Positions 57,000 through 64,000 of a stretch of 64,000 nucleotides of DNA are shown one piece after another. Where the stretch lies: positions 1 to 64,000 of the forward strand of contig JAYRVH010000047.1 in assembly GCA_041918615.1 (NCBI GenBank). The letters are read 5' to 3'. The notes below the pieces were generated by a model. The model saw only the letters and a program-made list of their open reading frames with translations, was not told where the DNA came from and searched no databases. Every line of letters starts with the position of its first letter. Position 1 is the first letter of the stretch. This DNA is from JAEUJM01 sp041918615 (GTDB lineage Bacteria > Actinomycetota > Acidimicrobiia > Acidimicrobiales > DATDAH01). Position numbers and translations under genes: made by a program.

Positions 57000-59435
57000 T
57001 TATCCGGCGTCACCCCGACCGTCGCCGTCTCCTCGGAGCACGAAGGTCCGCTCGTCGCACGGACGCATGACGACGACCTCGCCGTCGATGCCGACGGCCA
57101 TGTCGCCGACGTTGGGGTGCGCGGTCACGGTGCACCGGCCGTCGGCGACCTCGATGCCCACCGAACGGTTGCGATAGCCGATGTTGAAGGCCAGGCGCGT
57201 GATCTCGGGCGGCAGTGCCGGCTCGATCCAGAGGACCCCGTCGCGGGGACACACCCCGCCGTAGGCCCGTTGGACGAGATCGACGGTGCCCGCCATGGCC
57301 CCGAGGTGGATGCCCTCGTGGGTGGTGCCGCTGTCGGGCCCGTCGAGATCGCCGTGCAGGGCCCGTTCGAAGAACCGCCAGGAGGGTGCGCGCCCGGCCC
57401 GCGCGAGCAGCCACGAGTGGACGATGCCGCTCAAGGTGGAGCCGTGCGAGGTGCGGCCGAGGTAGTAGTCGACGGTCTTCGTCAGCGTGTCGGTGTCGAG
57501 CGGATAGCCGAGCTGCTGCATCAGGCCCGTCAGCTCGTCGGCCGAGAGCACGTAGAGGAGCATCAGGACGTCGGCCTGCTTCGCGAGGCGGTAGCAGTTG
57601 GTCGAGTCGCCCTCGGCCTCGAGCACGCGGTCGAGCCGACGGATGTCGCCGTACTTCGCGCGGTAGCCCTCCCAGTCGAGCTCGGCGAGGTTCTCGTACC
57701 CCTCGAACTGCGAGATGACCCCGTCGTGGAACGGCACCCGGAGGCGACGACTGATCTCGTCCCACTGCGCGAACTCGTCCTCGTCCATCTGGAGCTTCTC
57801 GTACAGCTCCTGCCAGCGATGCTCGGTGAGCAGGTCGACGACGTCGAGGGCCCGTGACAGCACCCAGGCCACCATCACGTTGGTGTAGGCGTTGTTGCGG
57901 AGACCGGGGCGCTCGGCTCCCGGGTAGGCCTCGTGGTACTCGTCGGGACCCACCACGCCGTCGAGGTCGAACCGACCGTCGGCGGGGTCACGGGTGACCG
58001 CACTGGCCCAGAAGCGCGCGATCTCGAAGATCAGCTCGGCGCCGTAGAAGGACAGGAACTCGTAGTTGCGGGTGGCGTCGTAGTACTGCCACACGTTGTA
58101 CGCGATGGCGATGTTCACGTGGCGCTGGAGGTGCGAGGCGTCCGGCAGCCAGCGCCCCGACTCGGGGTTGAGGTGCCAGGTCTGGGTCTCCTCCTCGCCG
58201 TTGCTGCCGCTCTGCCACGGGAACATGGCACCGCGGTACCCGGCCTCGGCCGCCGACCGCCGAGCCTCGGGCAGGCGGCGGTAGCGGTAGAGCAGGAGGC
58301 CCCGGGTGAGCTTGGGGAACCGAAGGTTGAGGTAGGGGAAGATGAACAGCTCGTCCCAGAAGACGTGACCCCGGTACGCCTCGCCGTGAAGCCCTCGGGC
58401 CGGAACACCCACGTCGAGGTCGGCGGTGTTCTTGGTCACCGTCTGCAACAGGTGGAACAGGCTCACCCGCAGGGCGAGCTCTGGGGGCGGGTAGCCGTGG
58501 CCGTCGCTGATCTCGATGTCGATGTCGCCCCGCCGCCACACGTGGTCCCAGTGGATGGCGTGGCTCGCCAGGAGCGCCGCGAAGTCGTCGGCCACGGCCA
58601 CCCCGCGCACCGCGTCGACAGACGCCTCGGTGACGGCCTGGTCGCGCGAGGTGTAGAGGGCGACCACCTTCTCGACCCTCATGGGGCGCCCTTGCGTGAG
58701 TCCGAGCACGAGGTCGTGGGCGACGTAGCCGGGCTCGCGCACGAGGCCGCGCGTGATCGTCGGGCTCGTGCCGTCGGCGAACACGCGGGTGCGTGCCGCC
58801 ATGGCCACCCGGACGTGCGACTGGTTCGTCTCGACCTCGAGCAGCAGGGTTTCCCGGTCCACCTCGTCTTCCCGGAGCGGGGTGAGGTGACACGCCGAGA
58901 GCGACCGGTAGCGGTCCACGCCCGCGTTCTCGACCCGACCGTCGATGCCACTGCAGACCCGGAGCGAGCCCGACCAGTTCTCGGCCGAGAACGACGAGTC
59001 GAGGGCGGCGATGTGCCGGGCGCCCAGGTGCACGAGCCGGCGCTGGACGACCCGGGTCACGCGGCCTTCGGGGTCGCGGAAGCGCAAAACACGTGCGAGG
59101 ACCGCCCGACGCATGTCCAGCTCGAGGGTGTGGTCGAGCACCTCGGACGATGCCAGGTCGAACCACGGTCCGTCCTCCACCCGGAAGCAGAGCAGGAGCC
59201 AGTTGGGCAGGTTCACCACGCTCTCGTTGGTGACGCTCCGGCCCTGCACCTCGTCGGTGAGACGGTTGTAGCAGCCGGCGACGTAGGTCCCCGGGTAGTG
59301 GACCCCGTCCGCCTGCGACTCGGGGGCGGCCCCCCGCACCGACCAGTACCCGTTTGCGAGGGTGCACAACGCCTCACGGCGGCCCTCCTCTGCGGGCTCG
59401 AACCCGTCGTAGTGCAGCACCCAGGAACCCGTCAC
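57000..59435 (-). CDS. GH65 glycoside phosphorylase (kojibiose/trehalose phosphorylase type)
   Basis: An 811-residue GH65 enzyme that splits an alpha-glucoside disaccharide with phosphate to beta-glucose-1-phosphate. The N-terminal beta-sandwich begins WVLHYDGFEPAEEGRREALC; the (alpha/alpha)6 barrel includes HVFWDELFIFPYLNLRFPKL, MFPWQSGSNGEEETQTWHLN and the catalytic Glu in GVVGPDEYHEAYPG. The phosphate loop HGSTLSGIVHSW is intact. Linkage specificity (trehalose, kojibiose, maltose or nigerose) cannot be set from sequence alone. GTG 59435 overlaps the beta-phosphoglucomutase stop as GTGA. Confidence 0.93.
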   Translation of the reverse strand: MTGSWVLHYDGFEPAEEGRREALCTLANGYWSVRGAAPESQADGVHYPGTYVAGCYNRLTDEVQGRSVTNESVVNLPNWLLLCFRVEDGPWFDLASSEVLDHTLELDMRRAVLARVLRFRDPEGRVTRVVQRRLVHLGARHIAALDSSFSAENWSGSLRVCSGIDGRVENAGVDRYRSLSACHLTPLREDEVDRETLLLEVETNQSHVRVAMAARTRVFADGTSPTITRGLVREPGYVAHDLVLGLTQGRPMRVEKVVALYTSRDQAVTEASVDAVRGVAVADDFAALLASHAIHWDHVWRRGDIDIEISDGHGYPPPELALRVSLFHLLQTVTKNTADLDVGVPARGLHGEAYRGHVFWDELFIFPYLNLRFPKLTRGLLLYRYRRLPEARRSAAEAGYRGAMFPWQSGSNGEEETQTWHLNPESGRWLPDASHLQRHVNIAIAYNVWQYYDATRNYEFLSFYGAELIFEIARFWASAVTRDPADGRFDLDGVVGPDEYHEAYPGAERPGLRNNAYTNVMVAWVLSRALDVVDLLTEHRWQELYEKLQMDEDEFAQWDEISRRLRVPFHDGVISQFEGYENLAELDWEGYRAKYGDIRRLDRVLEAEGDSTNCYRLAKQADVLMLLYVLSADELTGLMQQLGYPLDTDTLTKTVDYYLGRTSHGSTLSGIVHSWLLARAGRAPSWRFFERALHGDLDGPDSGTTHEGIHLGAMAGTVDLVQRAYGGVCPRDGVLWIEPALPPEITRLAFNIGYRNRSVGIEVADGRCTVTAHPNVGDMAVGIDGEVVVMRPCDERTFVLRGDGDGRGDAG

Positions 59436-60169
59436 CCGACCGCCACCTCGTCGAGGTCGGGGACCACGGTGTGGGCGCCGGCGGCGCGCAGGGCGTCGCC
59501 CCGGCCGACGCGGTCGACGCCGATCACGAGCCCGAAAGAACCTCGACGCCCCGCCTCCACGCCGGCGACGGCGTCCTCGACCACGACGGCGGCCTCGGGG
59601 ACCACCTCGAGGCGGCCGGCGGCCTCGAGGAAGAGCGCGGGGTCGGGCTTCCCCGCCAGGCCGAGGCGGTCGCTTTCCAGTCCGTCCACGGCGACCTCGA
59701 AGCGGTCGAGCACCCGCGCTGAGCGCAACACCTCCCGGGCGTTGCGGCTCGCGGAGACCACCGCCACGCGGATGCCGGCGGCCACGAGACGGTCGAGCAG
59801 GCGGACGGCGTCGGCGAACACCTCGGCGCCGTCCGCCGTCAGCCGCTCGTGGAAGTACGCGTCCTTCGCGTTGCCGAGCCCGCACACCGTCTCCCGCCCA
59901 GGCGGGTCGGTGGGCGCACCGTCTGCCAACTCGATCGCCCGAGCCGCCAGGAAGCTGCGGACACCGTCGTAGCGCGGCTTCCCGTCCACCAGGGCGAGGT
60001 ACTCACCGACGGCGTCGAACGGCTCGTACGAACGACCGTCCCGATCCCCGCACCGCGCCAGGTACTCGTCGAAGAGCCGCTTCCAGGCTGCAGCGTGCAC
60101 GACGGCGGTGTCGGTGACCACACCGTCCGTGTCGAATATCACCGCGTCGAAGCGGTCTGGGCCCACCAT
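59432..60169 (-). CDS. Beta-phosphoglucomutase family HAD hydrolase
   Basis: A 245-residue HAD-superfamily protein whose partner is the GH65 enzyme. The nucleophile motif is DAVIFDTDGVVTDTAVVHAA. The cap has KPRYDGVRSFLAARAIEL, the usual beta-phosphoglucomutase substrate loop. VAVVSASRNAREVL, GLAGKPDPALFLEAA and VVVEDAVAGVEAGRRG complete motifs II to IV. It should convert beta-glucose-1-phosphate to glucose-6-phosphate. ATG 60169 fits the family start. Cotranscribed with the downstream phosphorylase. Confidence 0.92.
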   Translation of the reverse strand: MVGPDRFDAVIFDTDGVVTDTAVVHAAAWKRLFDEYLARCGDRDGRSYEPFDAVGEYLALVDGKPRYDGVRSFLAARAIELADGAPTDPPGRETVCGLGNAKDAYFHERLTADGAEVFADAVRLLDRLVAAGIRVAVVSASRNAREVLRSARVLDRFEVAVDGLESDRLGLAGKPDPALFLEAAGRLEVVPEAAVVVEDAVAGVEAGRRGSFGLVIGVDRVGRGDALRAAGAHTVVPDLDEVAVG

Positions 60170-60253
60170 CGGCGACAGTCTCGCCCATCGGGCCGTCATC
60201 GGGAAGCGAGGGTGCCGATGACAGGTCGAGCTCTGCGGCCGCGCCGGGCACCA

Positions 60254-62914
60254 CTACCGATCGACGAACGCGTCCAACGGGCCCAGGCCAGCTCCTCGGT
60301 CCACGCCGAGGCCGTGCAGCCATCGACGTTGGCGCGAGCGGAAGACGGCCTTCCACAAGGAGTCGGCGACGAGCACCGCTGGAGCCGAGAGGGCGACGAC
60401 CACCCAGCCGGCCGCGGACGGCGGGGCCTGGCCGAGCAGCCGGGCGAGCGGCGCGAACCCCACGAAGGCAGCTGCGAGCAGCACCTCGAACCCGACCGCC
60501 CAGAGCAGGAGACGGTTGGTGGTCCAGCCGAGTCGGCCCGGCCAGTGAGTCGTGCTCCGGCACGCGAAGGCGTTGGCCATCTGGCCCACCACCACCGAGG
60601 TGAAGGCCGCCCCTGACGCGGCGTAGAGCACGTGGCCCTCGGGGAAGGGATCGCCGGGGCGCCAGCCGGCGGCGAACATGACCGTCACGAAGGCGACCAT
60701 CTCCATCAGCGCCTCGGTGGGCCCGAGCACGCCGAACGCACGCAGGGCCACCGTCCGGTTGATCAGCCGACCCTTGGTCGGTGGGCGGTCGAGGATCCCG
60801 GCCGCGGGAGGCTCACCACCGAGAGCGACGGCGGGAAGCGTGTCGGTGCCGATGTCGAGGGCCAGCACCTGCAGGACGCCGAGAGCCAGCGGGAAGCGGC
60901 CCCCCGACAGGGCCCACACCACGAAAGGCGTCAGCTCGGCCACGTTGTCGGTGAGGTGGTAGGTGAGGAACCTCCGCATGTTGGCGAAGGTCGCCCGACC
61001 CTGCTCGACCGCGGCCACGATCGTGGCGAAGTCGTCGTCGAGGAGCACGAGGTCGGCCGCGTCCCGAGCCACGTCGGTGCCCGACCGGCCCATGGCGATC
61101 CCGATGTCAGCTTCCTGGAGCGCGGGCCCGTCGTTGACACCGTCGCCCGTCATCGCCACGGTGTGGCCGCGACCTCGTAGGGCGCGGGCGATGCGCAGCT
61201 TGTCCTCGGGGGCGACCCGGCTGATCACGATCCCGTCGTGATCGATCAATGCGCCGAGCACGTCGTCGTCGGCCGGCAGCTCGTCACCGGTGACGACCGG
61301 GTCGCCGGGACGCCGGAGCCCCACCTCGTCCGCGATCGCCTTCGCCGTGGCGGGGTGGTCACCGGTCACCATGGCGACCGCGAGCCCGGCGCGACGACAG
61401 GCCGCTAGGGCATGGGCCGCGCCCGCACGAGGCGGGTCCTCGAGCGCCGCAAGGCCCAGCAACTCGAGATCGCGCTCGGCTTCGTCGGCGCTGTCGGGCC
61501 CGTCGTCCACCCGTGTCGCCATGGCGATCACGCGCAGCCCCTGGGCCGCCAGGTCGTCGAGCGCCGCTTGGGCATCGCCGACGTCCCGGCAGAGCGGCAA
61601 CACCGCGTCGGGCGCGCCCTTCACGACGACCCGGCCCTCCCGGATCACCGACATGCGCCGCCGACGCGGGTCGAAGGGAAAGACCCGGTCAGGGACCACT
61701 TTCCGCATCGCTTCCGTGTCGACACCGATGCGGCGGGCGAAGACGTCGAGGGCGACCTCCATGGGGTCACCCTGGGTGGTCCAGACCCCCTCGCGCCGGA
61801 CGGCGTAGCCCGTGGAGCAGGCGGCGGCCGCCCATGCCGCGTCGGCGGCGGCGGCCCGGCTGCCCGCCGCTCCCTCGATCACCCGCCCCTCGGGGTCGTA
61901 GCCGGATCCTTCGATCTCGACCGTGCCGACCCGGGTCCACACCCGGACGACCTGCATCTCGTTGCGCGTGAGGGTGCCGGTCTTGTCGGAGCAGATGAAG
62001 GTGGTGGAGCCCAGCGTCTCGACGGACTCGAGGCGGCGCACGAGCGCGTGGCGGGCCGCCATCCGCTGGGCGCCCACCGCCAGCGACAGCGTGACGGTGG
62101 GCAGGAGGCCGCACGGCACCACGGCCACCGTGACCCCCACGGCGAACAGGAACCCGTCGCTCGCCGGCTGCCCGAGCAGGAGCGACAGCACGAAGAACAA
62201 CGAACCCAGTGAGAGCGCGAGGGTCGCCAGCGTGCGGACGACGCGCTGGATCTCGCGATGGAGCGGTGTGCGCGGACGCTCCGCCTCGGTGGTGAGCCGT
62301 GCGATCGAGGCCAACCGGGTGTCTGCGGCGATGGCGGTCACGGTGCCGAACCCCGCACCCTCGACGAGGAAGGTCCCGGCGAACAACACGTCGTCGGCCT
62401 CCGCGGGGGTGGGGACGCTCTCGCCGGTGAGCGTCGAGGTGTTCACCAGGATCCCGTGTGCCTCACCGAGGGTGAGGTCGGCCGAGACCCGGTCGCCCGG
62501 CTCGAGCAGCACGGTGTCGCCGACCACGAGCTCGCGTGCGTCGATGTCCCACTGGTGTCCGTCGCGCACGACGGTGGCACGCCGCGGGAGGAGGTCGCGG
62601 AGGCTCGCAGCGGCGCGTTCGGCCCGGTGCTCCTGGCCGAAGGCGAACAACCCGTTGAGCACGATGACCGCGAAGATGGCCACCCCCAGCGGTGCCAGAC
62701 CGCCGAGGAGGGCCAGCGCGCCGGCGACCCACAACATGATGGCGAAGAGGTTGACGAACTCTGCGGCCAGCTTCCGCCACGAAGGGACGGTGCGCGGTGG
62801 TGGCAGCGCGTTCGGTCCGTCTGCCTCCTGGCGCCGCGTGGCTTCCGCGGCCGTCAGCCCCGAGGGCGCGCGCCGCGGGGCACCCGATGGCTCACCTCGC
62901 TCGGTCACCGACAC
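60254..62914 (-). CDS. Cation-transporting P-type ATPase (P2-like) with PCGL in M4
   Basis: An 886-residue P-type ATPase. TGES is in VNTSTLTGESVPTPAEAD, the phosphorylation site in FICSDKTGTLTRNEMQ, the hinge in MTGDGVNDGPALQEADIGIA, with N-domain KGAP (VVKGAPDAVLP). About ten membrane helices and a C-terminal cation-ATPase domain place it in the P2 group. In M4 the ion-binding motif reads VAVVPCGLLPTVTLSLAV, Cys replacing the Glu of PEGL, so the ion is uncertain. GGAGG eight bases before GTG 62914 supports this start. Confidence 0.9.
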   Translation of the reverse strand: MSVTERGEPSGAPRRAPSGLTAAEATRRQEADGPNALPPPRTVPSWRKLAAEFVNLFAIMLWVAGALALLGGLAPLGVAIFAVIVLNGLFAFGQEHRAERAAASLRDLLPRRATVVRDGHQWDIDARELVVGDTVLLEPGDRVSADLTLGEAHGILVNTSTLTGESVPTPAEADDVLFAGTFLVEGAGFGTVTAIAADTRLASIARLTTEAERPRTPLHREIQRVVRTLATLALSLGSLFFVLSLLLGQPASDGFLFAVGVTVAVVPCGLLPTVTLSLAVGAQRMAARHALVRRLESVETLGSTTFICSDKTGTLTRNEMQVVRVWTRVGTVEIEGSGYDPEGRVIEGAAGSRAAAADAAWAAAACSTGYAVRREGVWTTQGDPMEVALDVFARRIGVDTEAMRKVVPDRVFPFDPRRRRMSVIREGRVVVKGAPDAVLPLCRDVGDAQAALDDLAAQGLRVIAMATRVDDGPDSADEAERDLELLGLAALEDPPRAGAAHALAACRRAGLAVAMVTGDHPATAKAIADEVGLRRPGDPVVTGDELPADDDVLGALIDHDGIVISRVAPEDKLRIARALRGRGHTVAMTGDGVNDGPALQEADIGIAMGRSGTDVARDAADLVLLDDDFATIVAAVEQGRATFANMRRFLTYHLTDNVAELTPFVVWALSGGRFPLALGVLQVLALDIGTDTLPAVALGGEPPAAGILDRPPTKGRLINRTVALRAFGVLGPTEALMEMVAFVTVMFAAGWRPGDPFPEGHVLYAASGAAFTSVVVGQMANAFACRSTTHWPGRLGWTTNRLLLWAVGFEVLLAAAFVGFAPLARLLGQAPPSAAGWVVVALSAPAVLVADSLWKAVFRSRQRRWLHGLGVDRGAGLGPLDAFVDR

Positions 62915-63036
62915 GACGCCATCCTCCACGGCACGGCCCACGAAGCACCAGAGGCGAGAGTCCCGAGATCACCGGCGAGCGCCGCGGCATTGACGTAGCG
63001 TCTGGCTCACACCAACCGTGAATGCCTGGGGGCCCC

Positions 63037-63546
63037 ATGTCCAAACGCCTGTTCCTGATCATCTTGCTCCTGCCGCTCCTGTCCGGCCTTGCGGCCTGCG
63101 GGAGCGACAGCGACGACGAGTCGTCCTCGTCGGAGACCACCGAGGCCACCTCGGGCGACGAGGCGGAGTGCACCACCGACGGCGCCACCGACGCCGGCGC
63201 CGACAGCTCCATCGACGCGGCCCTCGGCGAGTGGTACGTGACCATCGAGCCCACCGAGGTGCCGGCGGGCGTGGTCTCGATCGTCGCCGACAACCAGAGC
63301 GAGAGCTCACAGGTGCACGAGCTGGTGGTCGTCGAGGCCGACGGCATCGACTCGCTCGAGGTCGACGGCACCACGGTGTCCGAGGAGGCGCTCGGCGACA
63401 CGGTCGTGGGTGAGATCGCCGAGTTCGCCGCCGGCCAGACGTGCGACGCCAACTTCGAGCTGGCCGCGGGCAGCTACGTGCTGTTCTGCAACCTCCCCGA
63501 CCACTTCGCGCAGGGCATGGCCGCCGAGCTCACGGTGGCCGGCTGA
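63037..63546 (+). CDS. Cupredoxin-like lipoprotein
   Basis: A 169-residue exported lipoprotein. The signal MSKRLFLIILLLPLLSGLAA ends in a lipobox with Cys 21 as the lipid site, followed by an acidic Ser-rich linker. The domain looks like a type I copper fold: VHELVVV supplies an early His, and YVLFCNLPDHFAQGMAAELT gives the closely spaced Cys, His and Met that complete such a site. It may carry electrons at the cell surface. ATG 63037 is preceded by a G-rich site. Confidence 0.8.
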   Translation: MSKRLFLIILLLPLLSGLAACGSDSDDESSSSETTEATSGDEAECTTDGATDAGADSSIDAALGEWYVTIEPTEVPAGVVSIVADNQSESSQVHELVVVEADGIDSLEVDGTTVSEEALGDTVVGEIAEFAAGQTCDANFELAAGSYVLFCNLPDHFAQGMAAELTVAG

Positions 63547-63645
63547 CCAAAGGGACCTTGTCCTCTGTCCGGGGGACGAGGTTCGCGGTTCAGTCCGAGG
63601 TGAGGGGTCGGCACGTGCGTTGTCGTCTCCCCGTCGGGAGGAAAC

Positions 63646-64000
63646 GTGGCAACCATCCTGGGCGCGGTCGACGGTTCGTCGATCGGAGACGACGCGCTGC
63701 GCTGGGCGGTGGCCCTGCTGGGGTTGGCGCACGAGTGGGAGGTGTTGACGGTCGTGTCCCCCCACGGCCAGACCGTCGACGCTATGGCGCGCCTCGACCC
63801 GCCGGTCATCTCCGACCGCCAGCTCGCCGAGGCGCTCGCCACCGCCGAGCAACACGCGCTCGACCTCGCCGTCTCGCTGGGGCTCACGGGCGATGTCCGC
63901 ATCGAGACCGGTGCGCCCGGCCCGACGATCTGCACCGTGGCGACCGCGCTACCGGCAGATCTCATCGTGATCGGCTCGCACGGACGTGGGCCCCTCGGCC
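63646..64000 (+). CDS. Universal stress protein, N-terminal part (runs off right edge)
   Basis: The first 118 codons of a Usp-fold protein. ATILGAVDGSSIGDDALRWA opens it and ADLIVIGSHGRGPLG begins the ATP-binding signature at the window edge. The GGGAGG site lies 9 bases before GTG 63646. It differs from the other Usp in this window and may have a second domain beyond the edge. Confidence 0.88.
   Translation, partial: MATILGAVDGSSIGDDALRWAVALLGLAHEWEVLTVVSPHGQTVDAMARLDPPVISDRQLAEALATAEQHALDLAVSLGLTGDVRIETGAPGPTICTVATALPADLIVIGSHGRGPLG

Noticed and set aside
1..64000. CRISPR array, prophage, integron or biosynthetic megacluster
   Set aside because: No regularly spaced repeats, phage structural genes, integrase, or NRPS/PKS domains were found on either strand.

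Overview
The window is high-G+C DNA with dense coding on both strands, many GTG (and some TTG) starts, and family content typical of Actinomycetota: an F420-type deazaflavin-dependent nitroreductase homologue, a DUF222/HNH protein, a DUF6777 protein, a Tat-exported type II cholesterol oxidase homologue, and several enoyl-CoA hydratases, P450 and SDR enzymes. I infer a free-living, lipid- and glycan-degrading actinobacterium, possibly class Acidimicrobiia; the class is a guess. No rRNA, CRISPR array, prophage or intact transposase is visible. One tRNA is present.

Layout. 1-5.3 kb: edge of an isocitrate lyase/PEP mutase-family gene, a secreted FG-GAP repeat protein, a decayed adenylate cyclase-YHS gene and a secreted hypothetical. 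5.4-13.5 kb: small metabolic genes (AhpD-like, phosphotransferase, DUF1801), an M23 peptidase, a lone adenine methyltransferase, YceI plus beta-lactamase-fold hydrolase, an enoyl-CoA hydratase and a thioesterase. 13.5-19 kb: a leftward group of GH3 beta-glucosidase, a spermidine synthase-like membrane protein broken by an in-frame TGA, and an SRPBCC protein. 19-29.7 kb: a degradation neighbourhood with two enoyl-CoA hydratases, a cholesterol oxidase homologue, a 2,4-dienoyl-CoA reductase-like SDR, a nitroreductase homologue, an aldehyde dehydrogenase, an acyl-CoA ligase and an Old Yellow Enzyme. 29.7-37.4 kb: DJ-1/PfpI protein, universal stress protein, the histidine block hisE - tRNA-His - hisS - hisZ - hisG, and two membrane-protein genes. 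37.5-49 kb: alkaline-phosphatase-fold membrane protein, PhyH dioxygenase, lipase, amidase, carotenoid oxygenase with P450, DUF6777 protein, SDR. 49-53 kb: an accessory patch with DUF222/HNH, a DHFR-like gene, repeat relics and an Mrr-like fragment. 53-64 kb: GH1 beta-glucosidase, HrpB helicase, GH65 phosphorylase with beta-phosphoglucomutase, a P-type ATPase, a cupredoxin-like lipoprotein and a second universal stress protein.

Most notable. The histidine block looks lifted from an alphaproteobacterium. HisS and HisG carry signatures I associate with that class, and the linked tRNA-His lacks an encoded G-1 and has A73 instead of C73, the known alphaproteobacterial exception to tRNA-His identity. 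This suggests that a co-adapted synthetase/tRNA pair travelled with its biosynthetic partners.

A second genome-scale signal is a TAnnnT hexamer placed 6-9 bases upstream of about ten start codons, the arrangement expected of leaderless mRNAs. It also helped choose starts. Several gene pairs are joined by GTGA or ATGA overlaps, indicating translational coupling.
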